DNA of 64,000 nt from Haliclona indistincta. Its lineage: Eukaryota > Porifera > Demospongiae > Haplosclerida > Chalinidae. Location: positions 3,583,665 to 3,647,664 of the forward strand of contig OZ024783.1 in the NCBI GenBank assembly GCA_964017065.1, read 5' to 3'. A model generated the notes under the pieces. The model did no database searches and was not told the origin of the DNA. It was given only the letters and a program-made list of their open reading frames with translations. Both the position numbers and the translations under genes were made by a program. This document shows positions 12,047 through 24,700 of the stretch, in pieces (the stretch's first letter is position 1; each line of letters begins with the position of its first letter).

Positions 12047-12329
12047 ATGGAAATGTTATTGTCTGTCATCACATGTGCTCATGATTACCACTTAACACAC
12101 TAATGTGACCTGCTCTCCTATCTATGTTCCATCGATCACGCTTCGCATTACAAGACACCAAACTGCTGTAAACTAAAAGCAAATGCACCATCACTCAGAC
12201 AGCCTGAGCCCAACAATATACAACTGAAAGTGGCACAGCACAACATAACATACCTGCTGACAGTTGATTGCCCGACCCAACGTGGGGAGTGAGTGGCTGG
12301 TCCCCGGGACTGTAGGTGAGTCCTCCTCT

Positions 12330-12635
12330 TCAACCGTCTGCTGCGCCCTGAACTGCTCGAACGCTGCCTGAACCTCGTCGTAGATCATCTGTCTTGAGGT
12401 CTACGGCGGCTTGATCTATCGATGTGCTCGGCTCAGGACGTCCAGAGGCTCCACCATGGGCTCCCCTACCACCACGGGCTCCTCGACCACCACGACCTCG
12501 GGGTGGTGAGGTCACCGAAGTAGCAGCCGCTCCTTGGGAGCGCGTGTTGTGTCGGCCTCCAAGGGTTGCCGCCACGACAGTTAAAGGCGGGTTCCTGCCC
12601 GCTGTACGTCTCCCACGTCCACGTGGCATGATCAC
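12330..12635 (-). CDS. RG-rich N-terminal Gag-like frame of the DIRS-like element
   Basis: The frame opens at 12635 with MIMPRGRGRRTAGRN. It is dominated by Arg/Gly repeats (RGRGGRGARGGRGAHGG), followed by a short acidic segment. It is higher in GC than its surroundings. It is placed where the Gag start of the minus-strand retrotransposon would be, but it has no diagnostic domain. It could be the start of a spliced or frameshifted Gag. The plus-strand proline-rich frame over it is a shadow. Confidence 0.4.
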   Translation of the reverse strand: MIMPRGRGRRTAGRNPPLTVVAATLGGRHNTRSQGAAATSVTSPPRGRGGRGARGGRGAHGGASGRPEPSTSIDQAAVDLKTDDLRRGSGSVRAVQGAADG

Positions 12636-12640
12636 AGTCG

Positions 12641-12999
12641 TCTCGAGGATTTATACGGCGTTAGTACAGTAGGAGAAACAGAACGAAGATCCCTCGGCTA
12701 ATCACAGCTGCACGAGCATGAGCTGAGTCTGAAAGTGCGCATGCGCTCAGGGGAGTGGCCACGTGTCCCATCATTAACCGATTTTAATGCTACGCCTTGA
12801 AAATAACATTATAGACAGAAAATCATGGCATAAAAGTAGCTTGGAGTTTAATCGGGTATATCCCCACACTTTCATTGTAATGCGCGTATAACTAAGTTAC
12901 TCGTACTTGGTGCGCATTGTTTAGAGAGCAAGTAAATCTCCGTAAATAAGTAGATTTGGGAACGCTGGCATGCAGCCCGCCTGATCAGTTGTCAGCTAA
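12641..12999. other. Flank between the DIRS-like element and the palindromic block
   Basis: No gene. The last bases (about 12980-12999, GATCAGTTGTCAGCTAA) match 37310-37322 upstream of gene 2. This marks the point where the ancestral upstream region of gene 1 was split by the transposon block at 13000-16185. Confidence 0.5.
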
Positions 13000-14911
13000 A
13001 ATTATTACCCGTGCGCATTATGCATGCGGGAGGGTTATGCATTTCTGTCCGTCTGTGTATATGCGTATATGCGTATGTGTGTCGCCAAAAAACACGCTTG
13101 TTTGCGTCTTACCGCTCGGAAATCTCCACAAAAACACTCTCTCCAGCTTCTCCACTGAATTTATAGTACTATGAAGACGTTTTCTGCGCTGGCAAGCCTT
13201 GCTCGAGCGGCTAATCCATGGCTTTCTAAAGCTACGTGTCCTTGTAAGAGCACTTTATGGTATTGTGGGTGTGTCACCCAACCTCCTATCTACATCAACG
13301 TCCTCGCTCGGTCTCAATTTATCTGGAGCTGTCTATTAGGGAGGCACGGTAGTGACTCCCTATGTAGGGATGAACGAGAAAACAAGATGGCGGCTACATA
13401 CAATGTATTAGCGTTCAAACGCTGATATTTCGCCTGGTGATGAATTTTATATGTCTTTAGACACTTAGATCTGCTCTCTGGCGTTGCCCCATCTTACAGC
13501 AGCAAGGAGATTGCTCGAAGTTGTTACTAAAGTGACGAACCTGGAAACGGTGAAAATCGAGTTTCGTCATCTTAGTTTTCTTCTTTCTTTCTTTCTTTCT
13601 TCAACTCGCCTAGCGCCTTTACGCGAGCAGTGCTGAGACCAAAACACCCACGAACAGTCATGAAATTCTCCTGGCATGTGCCTTTTGAACTTTGTTTTTA
13701 GCGTAACGGCGATATAAATTCCGCGATTTCTCGATCGTGATCCATTGTCAGCTTAGTGTTAGACGCCATTATTGTGATTGCGCAATACGCACGTGACCAA
13801 GCAGTGGTTAGCGCACGTGACCAAGCAGTGGCTAGCGCACGTGACCAAGCAGCTCAGTATGGATCAATATCACGGAGAACACATACCCGGCATTTGTCTG
13901 GAGTCCTCGAAGAACGGTAAGCTCGTGTACGATCACCATTCTGCGCTTGCCAGATAATTATAACCGCCGTGTAGGTCTACAAACAAGTGTGGGCGGGGCT
14001 CGTATGCACTGCATGCATGCGTAGGCAACTAGGCAGAGCTGATATGTACAGCATAACAATTTTAGCTACAAGTTTAAGAAAACCCATCAACAACAGGAAT
14101 ACTAAACTAATCGTGGAAACAAAGACTTCTCAGTACATGCATGATATTGAACTGCACTTCACTGAAAAAGAAAAAAGGACACAAACAAGTAAATTAAAAA
14201 GATTTCTATCGAAATCAAAAGGATGTAGTGATGAAGAAATCTACCACTGGTTCACAATGTAAACCAACAAGGAGCAAGCATGGAATGGTAACACGATTGA
14301 CTTGCTAACAGACCATAGATCCCTACATCAGTGGCTGTACATGTACATAAGATCAATATTTTGTCACAAGCTGAATTCAATTCAAGGTGTCAGTCAACAG
14401 TAACTAGCTGAACTAGCTATAGTCAGGCCACAACAACCACTGTTGTAGGGATCTATGGTCTGTTAGCAAGTCAATCGTGTTACCATTCCATGCTTGCTCC
14501 TTGTTGGTTTACATTGTGAACCAGTGGTAGATTTCTTCATCACTACATCCTTTTGATTTCGATAGAAATCTTTTTAATTTACTTGTTATGTCTATGGACT
14601 AGCTGTTGCAGTAATGCTGGAGTAGTCGTGTACTAATTATGTAGATCTTAGCTCAGCGAACGGGTATGTGTTCATTAGTTGTTGATATCGACTTACATAT
14701 TTTCGAAGGTTGAGGTTCAGACAGTGATTATATGTCAGTGTAGGAAGTTGTGACTGAAAAATTTACAAATTATTACACAATAATTGACAATATTCTCACG
14801 AGTTTATGAAGATCGTATAGAGACAAATGTTGCATCATGATCAGAATAGGATAATAAACGTGCATGAACAATAAAGTCAACAAATCTGACTTCTTCAAGC
14901 ACTATTGTGTA
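13000..14911. mobile_element. Element G, copy 1 (host of element E1)
   Basis: The left part (13000-13335) recurs at about 21870-22200. The right part (14591-14690, ending CAGCGAACGGGTATGTGTT) recurs at about 24805-24885. In between, element E1 is inserted at a TCTA site. Plus-strand frames inside it have no domain. 14690-14911 is unassigned sequence between G and F1. The boundaries of G are inferred by comparing the two copies. Confidence 0.5.
13336..14590 (+). mobile_element. Palindrome-tailed element E, copy 1
   Basis: The left end is TTA plus a hairpin (13338-13360) and then GTAGGG. This is followed by ACAAGATGGCGGCTAC, a CTTT-rich tract (13570-13605) and repeated CACGTGACCAAGCAG words (13790-13850). 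The right end is a long palindrome: arms 14191-14327 and 14444-14580, containing CTACATCC, GTTAGCAAGTCAATCGTG and TTTCTATCGAAATC. TCTA flanks both sides (13332-13335, 14591-14594). There is no transposase. Related copies: 23432-24666 (inverted), 24919-26312 and 46451-47232 (inverted, truncated). Confidence 0.7.
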
Positions 14912-16123
14912 CAAGTAATAGAAACATTTTAACAAAAATGAAAGAGATTTAGGGTTGGTACATGTATCGAAAAAGTATGGAAACAAGATTTAAAATAAAA
15001 GGTACTGTAACAATAACAGTGTAATGCTACCTCCCTATTAAATTAACCACAACTATCGAAAGCAGTTAATTTAGGGAGGTAGCATTACACTGCTATTGTT
15101 ACAGTACTTTCTATTTTAAATCTTGTTTCCATACTTTTTCGATACATGTACCAACCCTAAATCTCTTTCATTTTTGTTAAAATGTTCTTATTACTTGTTT
15201 ATTTTCTTTTTTTTATTAATGAGTTAGTTGGCACTTATGCTAATTCAGTGTAAAGAGAACTATTCCACTGACTGCACTGGATCGACTCTGCACTGCATGC
15301 AACAGGTACCGTGCAACATTAGATAAGCTTAAGTTAGCATTCTTACAAGCCTGAACAGACAAATCCAGTGTGATTTGCTCGTTCTCTGCTGTGAACACTG
15401 CTAGTGACAGCAGCACTCGCGTTCCAAGCAATTTGTACTAAGGTGCGCTTGTATTAGAATAATTACATACACAGGCGTGCGCGAGTAGGCGTAACCTAGT
15501 AACGGAGTTCAAGCAGAATACAGTGAATGCATGGAATGGCGTCAGTTATGGACCAAAAATCGCTGTTTTTCTGGAAATACTCGTTTCTCCCCGTGTTTTA
15601 GGCCTAAATAGATATCAGGTGCACTGATGGTCATAGGTAGCGTTGCTTCTGTGTACGTTTATTTGCGTTTGGTTCACTCACTACTGTGCTAGCTAGACTC
15701 GCTGAAGAATAAGAAAGAAAGAAAGAAGATGAACAAACGGGTGACCACGTGTACTCTGGTTTACCACCTTAGACCTGGTTTCTTTTGCTTCTGAAGGTCT
15801 CTTTGTAATCGCACAAATCGTGCAAAGAGCTTCAGAACGTTAGATTAGCTTGAAACGCCCATACGGCGAAGATATGGCAGTGCCGTACTTCATGCCTCCA
15901 GGCGAGACGCCGTCTTGTCATGCCCACAGCAACTGGCCTTATAGTCTTTATTAGTAGACTCATTGAAAGCGCTTACCTCTTAGGATAGCCCCTAGTTAGT
16001 TAAAATACCCCTGATGTCGTCAACAGCCAAGATATACGTGAATTATTGCGTTTAGCCTAAGTGTAGCCGCCATCTTGTTTTCCGCCCAGCCCTAAATATG
16101 CCACGTCTACCGCGTGGCATAAT
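14912..16123 (-). mobile_element. Palindrome-tailed element F, copy 1
   Basis: One end is a palindrome with about 125-bp arms (14912-15036 and 15073-15197), including GGGAGGTAGCATTACACTG. The other end is a hairpin made of ATGCCACG and CGTGGCAT around CGGTAGA (16098-16123). Next to it, read on the minus strand, is ACAAGATGGCGGCTACAC. Other copies are 61670-63256 (inverted) and 48018-48610 (partial). It is not coding. Confidence 0.7.
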
Positions 16124-16180
16124 ACTAAACGAATACATGCATGAGTCAGCGAACGGGTATGTGTTCCATTGAACACTAGT

Positions 16181-16491
16181 TAATGATGGACTTCATTTCT
16201 ATTGAATTTTGTAGTACACATGGCTTGTCTTTAGTTTCTGAGATCTAAACCAGCAAGATTATGCATTAATTTGTTTTCTGTGATAGGAATAATCATAATA
16301 ATAGCTATTCATTGTGTTCTTTTTGGTTTCTATAATTCAAAAATGACAAATGATCAACTCTGCAAAAACAAAACAACCTAATTTATAATTATGGTAAATT
16401 GTACATGAGTGTTACATGTATGTAAACAGTTTTTATAACTCCACGAATAATTTCACTCACACCTTATCTCTTCAGTTCTTGAGGAAGAGTC
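16181..16491 (+). promoter_or_regulatory. Immediate 5' region of gene 1 with a likely 5'-UTR splice acceptor
   Basis: The sequence matches 37322-37628 before gene 2 from AATGATGGACTTC onward. The conserved run TTATCTCTTCAG just before the start codon (AG at 16474-16475) looks like a 3' splice site. If so, the start codon lies in the second exon and the promoter is farther upstream, possibly beyond the transposon block at 13000-16185. Confidence 0.45.
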
Positions 16492-19400
16492 ATGGAAGTC
16501 ACTGATCGTGATGAGCTCGAGCTTGTGTGTGTAGAAGCCTTCAAGCAACGAGACCATGATCTAACATCGCAATTGCTTCCTAACCTACAGCAACCAGCTG
16601 CTGTACGAACATCTTACAATGTAATACCTCCTTTCAAACCTGATTCCATGTCCACTGATGTTTCTTTGCTTCACTTGGCAGCTCTCAATGGCTGGATGGA
16701 AACTGTAACTATCCTTATAGACATCTTTGGCTGCAGTAGTCAATGCTGTGATAGCCAGGGACAGACTCCATTACACTATGCTGCTTATGGTGGTAGCTTG
16801 ATAGTGGTAAAGTACTTGATCACTAACCAGCACTGTGATCCACTATATAGCAATAACAATGGTGGAAATTCTTTACACTATGCTTGTCAAGGTGATCACT
16901 TGGAAATAGTGAGCTACTTTATTAATGAGCTTGGTTGCGATGCAACCACTCAAGACCATTTTGGTTTTATGGCAATGCACTTTGCTTGTCAAGCTAGTCA
17001 CCGAGTAATCCAGTATCTCATCACAGAGCAAGGTTGTGACCCAACATTACCAGATAGCCATGGAAATATGCCAATACACATTGCTTGTTTTTATGGGCAA
17101 TTAAGTGTAGTCAAGTATCTTATCAATGAACAAAACTGTGATCCAAACAGTAGAGGACAATTGGGTCGGACGCCAATACATTGTGCTTGTCAGACTGGTC
17201 ATATGGACATAATTCAGTATCTGATCACAGAGCAAGGTTGTGACTCTGCATTACCAGACAAAAAGGGTAGCATGCCAATTCACATCGCCTGTCATCTTGG
17301 GCAATTAATTGTAGTCAAGTGCCTTATCACTGAACAACACTGTGATCCAAACAGTAGAGGACAATTGGGTTGGACACCATTGCATTGGTCTTGTCAATGT
17401 GGTAACCTGGACATAATCCGGTATCTGATCAGAGAGCAAGGTTGTGACTCAGCATTACCAGACGATGATGGTGACATGCCAATTCACATTGCTTGTCTTA
17501 ATAGGCAATTAAGTGTAGTCAAGTACCTTATCATTGAACAACACTGTGATCCAAACAGTAGAGGTCAATTGGGTTGGACGCCAATACATTGTGCTTGTCA
17601 GAATGGTCATATGGACATAATTCACTATCTGATCACAGAGCAAGGTTGTGACTCAGCATTACCAGACGATGATGGTTACATGCCAATTCACATTGCTTGT
17701 CTTAATGGGAAATTAAGTGTAGTCAAGTACCTTATCACTGAACAAAACTGTGATCCAAACAGTAGAGGACAATTGGGTCGGACGCCAATGCATTGTGCTT
17801 GTCAGACTGGTCATATGGACATAATTCAGTATCTGATCACAGAGCAAGGTTGTGACTCAACATTACCAGACAAAAATGGTAACATGCCAATTCACATTGC
17901 CTGTCATCTTGGGCAATTAATTGTAGCCAAGTACCTTATCACTGAACAACACTGTGATCCAAACAGTAAAGGACAATTTGGTCGGTCACCAATACATTGT
18001 GCTTGTGAGAATAGTCATATGGACATAATTCAGTATCTGATCACAGAGCAAGGTTGTGACTCAGCATTACCAGACAATAATGGTGACATGCCAATTCACA
18101 TTGCCTGTCATCTTGGGCAATTAAGTTTAGTCAAGTACCTTATCACTGAACAAAACTGTGATCCAAACAGTAGAGGACAATTGGGTCGGACGCCAATGCA
18201 TTGTGCTTGTCAGACTGGTCACATGGACATAATTCAGTATCTAATCACAGAGCAAGGTTGTGACTCAGCATTACCAGACAAAAATGGTAACATGCCAATT
18301 CACATTGCCTGTCATCTTGGGCAATTAATTGTAGTCAAGTACCTTATCAGAGAACAGCACTGTGATCCAAACAGTAGAGGACAATTGGGTCGGACGCCAA
18401 TACATTGTGCTTGTCAGAATGGTCATATGGACATAATTCAGTATCTGATTACAGAGCAAGGTTGTGACTCAGCATTACCAGACGATGATGGTGACATGCC
18501 AATTCACGTTGCTTGTCTTAATGGGAAATTACGTGTAGTCAAGTACCTTATTACTGAACAACACTGTGATCCAATCAGTAGAGGAGTTGATGGTGATACA
18601 CCACTGCATTTTGCTTGTCAGTATGGTCACATGGACATAATTCAGTATCTTGTCACAGAATTAGGTTGTGATCCAGGATTGCCCAATTGTTATGGTATGG
18701 CACCAATTTACCACCTACTTTTAACCGTCAAAGTGTTGTCGAATATCTCTTTGGAAAACAAGACTATGATCTTAACAGAAGTGGACGTTTTGACTTCTTA
18801 CCCCTGCATCGGGCTTGTATGAATGGTGAAATAGATGAACTTCGTTATCTCATCACAGAGTTAGGTTATGACCCAAATATGCCTAACAATGTTGGTAATA
18901 GACCAATACACATTGCTTGTCTCTCTGGGCAATTCAATGTAGTCAAGTACTTTATCCTTGAAAAACACTGTGATCCAAATGTTAGAGGACAATATGGTAG
19001 AACACCACTGCATTATGCTTGTATGAATGGTAACATGGACATAATCTATTATCTCATCAGAGAGTTGGGTTGTGACCCAGCAATACCAGATAGTAGTGGT
19101 AACAGACCAATTCACATCGCTTGTCTTAATGAGAAATTGAGTGTGGTCAGGTACCTCTTCATGAAACAGCACTGTGATCCAAAGAGTAGAGGACAATTTA
19201 GTAGTACACCACTGCACATTGCTTGTCTGATTGATCACATGGATTTAATCTATCTTGTCACAGAGCTGGGTTGTGATCCAACATTACCTGATATTCTTGG
19301 TGATGCACCAATTCATACTGCTTGCCTTGGTGGAAAATTGAATCTCGTGAAGTACTTTTTAACTAAAAAACAGTGCAATTCAAACAGTAGAGGACGGAAT

Positions 19401-21653
19401 GGTACCACACTACTGCATTATGCCTGCGAGCATGGTCGCATGGAAATTATCCAATATCTGATCACAGAACTAGGGTGTGACCCTGCTGTTGTTGACAAAA
19501 GTAACATTTCACCATTGCATGTAGCTTGTCGTTATGGTAATACACTTGCGGTAAAGTTTCTTTCACAAGATAGACGAGTGAATGTATCAAGTAAGGATGA
19601 TTATGGTCGTACTCCAGTTGACTATGCTGAGTTAAGTAATAAAAGCTATGAGCTGTTGAAATTATTTCAACCACTTCTTAAATCTAGAACAGACTATCCC
19701 ATTCACTCATTCACTAAAGCTGTTCTTACAGGAAATAGTGGAGCAGGTAAGAGCTCACTTGCTAAACTTATCATTAAGCAAGCACCTATGAAAATAATTG
19801 TGAAAGAAGACAAGGAAACGGGAGAGGGAGGGAAATCTACTGTCAACCACTCAATTGTAGGTTCTCCATTATTGCAAAGCGAAAACGAATTCGAAGTTGA
19901 GGCTCTCACTGCTGGTATAGATTCGTATGTTATTAGGAGTGAGAAGATCGGAAACATAGTGCTGTATGACTTGGCAGGTCAATCAGAGTATTTCTACGGT
20001 CAAAGTGTTATTATGGAGACTGTGACGCAGAGCACACCAGCCATCTTTATCAACTTGGTTGACCTTAGCAAGAGTGAGGAAGAAATAGCACAAGCTGTCC
20101 ATTACTGGCTTACATTCGTAGAGAATATTACATCGAAAGCTAGCGATCAGTCATGTATAGTAATGGTTGGTAGTCATATTGATCTTCTTAATGAGAATGA
20201 CTTGCTGATAAAGAGTATTCTAGTGCAAGACTTGATAGACAGAAGAGTGAAACATTTTAATTATGAAGGTTTTGTTGGAATGGATTGCCGCAAACTCAGT
20301 GACAGCAATATTAAGAGATTCCTTCCTCTTCTTTCCAAATGCCAAACTACTATATCTGCTTATTCACCACCAGTGAGTGTGTACTGCCACATGCTTTATT
20401 CATTTCTTCAAACAGAACTAAACAAAATAGCTTGTCAATTTGATGAGCTTATTTTACGTCTTTCTACTGAAGAACAATCTGTTATACCTCCAGACAAGTC
20501 TCTTCTTACTGACCTCTTAGAGTACTTGGGTGATAAAGGTTTAATTATCTTCCTTAAAAACAATGAGTGTCTAGCAAAGAGCTGGGTGGTAGTGAAAAGA
20601 GAGGTCATATTGAAGGATATTAATGGTGTGCTGTTTAAACCTAAGTACTTCAGTGGGTATCACCCAATTGCTAACAGTACTGGTATAATTCATGTGTCAT
20701 CTCTATCAGAGCTGTTCCCTCAGTATGATCCAGAAATGTTAGTACAACTCATGATCAGACTAGAGTTCTGCTGTCCTGTGAAATTGTCAGATGTCAAAAC
20801 AAATCTTACCCCAATCGATAGTACTAGTGTAACGGGCATTAATCTCTTCTTTCCATGTTTAATATCTGTTGAGCGACCACAAGCCCTTACTAGTGAAATT
20901 CAGGAATCATCTTCTCGGCAAGTTTGCTTTGGATGGTGTCTAGGCTGCATGGACTATGAGTATCAATTTCTCACTAGTCGATTTCTTCATGTTCTTCTTC
21001 TTCGTCTAGCCTACACCTTTCCTTTACCCAGTAAAGGATACTCTAAAAGTCATATTCTGTATAGACTTGAGCAGAGGTGTACTGTATGGACAAATGGCAT
21101 TTCATGGAACAATGAAGATGGCATCAGGACAGTAGTGGAGGTTATCCAGCAAAATTGTTGGGTGGTGGTGACATTGTACCACAACAAGGACATCACCAGA
21201 CCAGTGGAGTACAGCAAGCATCGCAGTGCTGTGATCAGACTGATTCTAGATCTTCAGAAGGAACTGGCTCCAGACCTGGACACGTTAGAGTGTCTTATTT
21301 CACCCTCTCTACTCCAACAGTGTCCATTAGATCATCTTCATGAGTCAGACCTTTTCACCATAGCAGATGTAGCCAGCTCTATACTTTGGCGTAATCCAAG
21401 TGTTCTTAGTTACAAATATGGCAGCAATCAGCTTTCAACTGAAAAAGCTGTATACTTTGAACCTTATCATCTCTTGAGCCCCTCCTCTGTGTGTGAGCTG
21501 ATGGACAGCAGCAAGAACGACCAGCCAGTCTCTTCTCACCTCCTCTATGTGGTGATGGATTGTTGTCAGCAGCCTCAGCTGGAGTCACAGAGCCACTTGA
21601 GTTTGAGGAAGCATCTCGACAGTATGAGCATATTCACAGGAAGAAATCCACTG
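16492..21653 (+). CDS. Ankyrin-Roc-COR protein, gene 1 (DAPK-like, no kinase), main exon with a frameshift
   Basis: A long first coding exon. It starts at 16492 (MEVTDRDELELVCVEAFKQ), aligned with the start of gene 2. About 29 ankyrin repeats follow, mostly in alternating pairs (TPIHCACQNGHMDIIQYL then MPIHIACHLGQLIVVKYL) with a DNA period near 204 bp. Near 18700-18715 the frame shifts by one base, and the open frame continues in another phase from about 18711. Next comes a Roc GTPase with P-loop GNSGAGKSS (about 19732), switch DLAGQSEY (about 19970) and VGSHID in the G4 position. A COR/winged-helix region follows (about 20350-21600). The exon ends at 21653 with donor GTGAGT. The domain order matches the C-terminal half of DAPK1. 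The frameshift could be a real mutation or an assembly error. Confidence 0.85.
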
Positions 21654-21712
21654 GTGAGTATGTAGCTGTACTATGGTTTTACGAATAATTTTTGTTGTAT
21701 CCTTTTCTACAG

Positions 21713-24700
21713 GTAGTGGCAAAGCTTGATCCTGATGAAATTGTCAAGCAATCACCACCAGCTGATGTAGAAGGTAAACATCGATATTAATTCTATCATC
21801 CCAATTTTACATGTGCATTTGCATGTAGCAACACCAGCTCAATTTAGTTCTACTAGATTTCAGCCTCATTATCCGTGCACAGTATGCGCCAGGGTTATGT
21901 GTTTGTGTCCGTCCTATATGTGTATTTACGTATGTATGTATGTGTGTCGTAAAAAATATGCCTGTTTGCATCTTACCTCTCGAAAATCTCCACAAAAACA
22001 TTCTCTGCAGCTACGTCACTGAATTTATAGACGTTTTCTCTGCTAGCAAGGCTTGCTCAAGCAGCTAATCCATGGCTTTCTAAAGTTACGTGTCTTTGTA
22101 AGAGCAACTTATGGCATTGTGGGTGTGTCACCCAACCTCCTATCCATATCAACGTCCTGGCCTGCACCTCAGTCTCACATGTACCGTACGTCAAAGCCAT
22201 GGTTAAACTTCTTGATGAGGCCTTTGATCATATGGTATATCAGTCTTTCTTGAGGCTTTCTGTGATGATCCAATCAACTGTTAGTCTCTTAAGGCCTGTC
22301 CACACTGGGCACTCAATGTGCATTGAACCAGATTGAATCCAGTTTGAGCGCGTCCACACTGAATGCGCATTCGTTTAATCCAGATCCGATCCGGATTAAT
22401 CCCAATCCACTTCCATAGGTGGTTTTGATCCGGATCGCGCAGCAGCGCTTTGCACGTGAGGACATAATGGGCGTGTTAGCAATACGGCACATGACTGCTC
22501 ACGCATGTTTGCTAGCGATGGCTGGATGGATGGAGTCTTGATGCTACAAGGTGTATACTTTGCAAACGCAGAAAGTTTAGCAAATACCACAGTAAACCAG
22601 CAGTTTGTACTAACTCCATCCCGAACGGCATGACAACGTGTTCTGTGGTGGGTGTGGCCACTTGAAGGCGGGGTTTGCGCTATGAGTCGAGACAAGCATG
22701 CAGTGTGGACGCAATCGATGCGCATTGCATTGGCATTGAATTCGCATTGGCCAATTCGGTTGCGGAACCAGTTTGAATCCAGCTTCTGTGTGGACAGGCC
22801 TTTAGTGCATGTATGGTCGTATACAATCGCTGGACTGGAACGATGCAATCATGGAATGACCTTTCAAAAATTTAACATAATTATATATAATTATTTCAAA
22901 ATTTTATATATGCTTGCGCAATCGCTAGTGTATCTCCATGTGTAAGAATCAGCTCTTCTTGCTACTGTGACGATCGTCTGACATTGCTCACACTGTATGT
23001 TCTTCAGGTGTGTGAGTTCTTCTGGTAACTGTGACGGTAGATCGTGGCTATTCTAACAATCTTCTGCCGGCCACCTTCTTCTGCCTGTACGTTCTTCTGG
23101 CTACTGTGACAAGTGCCAGGCACACTGGCACTGTGTTCTATACACTGTATTCTTTTGGCTGAACTTGATATTGACTACTAACGTTACATTCTATCTACCA
23201 GTTCTGAGCACCGAGCTTAATCCTGATCGTCAGCAATACGCTCGCTAGCTTGACCGGGACATCAGCATTTGTCATGTATTAAGTAGCAAGAAATGCTACA
23301 GCGTAGCCAATCGATCATCTGAGTAGCCTAAAGAACATACAGTGTACACGGTCGCCACAGTAGCAAGAAGTACTGTAGCAGCTGATTCTTATACAAGTGG
23401 AGATATACACTAGCGATTGCGCAATAAGGTAGAAATTAAAAAGATTTCTATCGAAATCAATAGGATGTAGGGTTGTGAAATCTACCACTGGTCCACAATG
23501 TAAACTAACAAGGAACAAGCATGGAATAGTAACACGATTGACTTGCTAACAGATCATTGATCCCTACATCAGTGGCTGCTGTGGTTGACTATAGCTAATA
23601 CAGCTATAGTTACTGTTGACTGACACCAGATGTGCATTCAGCTTGTGACAGAATATTAATCTAATGTACAGCCACTGATGTAGGGATCTATGGTCTGTTA
23701 GCAAGTCAATCGTGTTACTATTCCATGCTTGTTCCATGTTAGTTTACATTGTGGACCAGTGGTAGATTTCACAACCCTACATCCTATTGATTTCGATAGA
23801 AATCTTTTTAATTTTCTTGTTTGTGTCCTTTTTCTTTTTCAGTAATGTGCAGTTCAATATCATGCAAGTACCGAGCTGTCTTTGTTTCCACCATTGGTTT
23901 AGTTTTCCTGTTGTTGATGGCTTTTCTTTTATATTATTAACTATTTTAAACTTGTAACTAAAACTAATTGTTATGCTGTACATATCAGGTCGCCTACGCA
24001 TGCATGCATGCAGTGCATACGAGCCCCGCCCACACTTGTTTGTAGACCTGTACGGCGGTTATAATTATCTGGCAAGTGCAGAATGGTGATCCTATACGAG
24101 CTTACCGTTCTTCGAAGACTCCAGACAAATATGTGTTCTCTGTGAACCATACAGCGCGGCGATACTAAAGCTAGTGCTTGGTCACGTGCGCTAACCACTG
24201 CTTGGTCACGTGCGTATTGCGCAATCACAATAATGGTGTCTAACACTTAGTTGACAATGGATCACGATCGAGAAATCGCGGAATTTATATCGCCGTTACG
24301 CTAAAAGCAAAGTTCAAAAGGCACCTGCCAGAAGAATTTCACGACTGTTCGTGGGTGTTTTGGTCTCGGCACTGCTCGCGTAAAGGCGCTAGGCGCGCTG
24401 AAGAAAGAAGAAAGAAAGAAGAAGACGAAGATGACGAAACTCGATTTTTCACCGTTTCCAGGTTCGTCACTTTAGCAACAATTTCGAGCGATCTCCTTGC
24501 TATTGCAAGATGGGGCAACGCCAGAGAGCAGATCTAAGTGTCTTTGGACGTATAAAATTGATCACCAGGCGAAATATCAGCGTTTGAACGCTAATACATT
24601 GTATGTAGCCGCCATGTTGTTTTCTCGTTCAACCCTACATAGGGAGGCACTACCGTGCCTCCCTAATATAATTTTTGGAATAATTATTTTAATGTTAAAT

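Larger units (their letters stand above)
8417..12640 (-). mobile_element. DIRS-like (tyrosine recombinase) retrotransposon, decayed
   Basis: Reading on the minus strand, the order is a basic RG-rich N-terminal Gag-like piece, a Gag zinc-finger piece, reverse transcriptase with an RNase H-like tail, then a tyrosine recombinase. This gag-RT-RH-YR order is that of DIRS-type elements; no DDE integrase or LTR is seen. Several frameshifts and a MITE insertion (11240-11444) show it is dead. The 3' end is cut at 8416 by the fold-back element, removing the C-terminal half of the recombinase. Terminal repeats are not identified. Confidence 0.8.

Noticed and set aside
12424..12672. Proline-rich plus-strand frame
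   Set aside because: Antisense shadow of the RG-rich Gag-like frame of the minus-strand retrotransposon.
18861..19238. Minus-strand frames opposite the ankyrin region (also near 40038, 40299 and 42151)
   Set aside because: They mirror the ankyrin repeat period and have no features of their own.
22396..22848. 150-codon minus-strand frame
   Set aside because: It lies inside a MITE with clear TTA target duplications and has no domain or splice signals.
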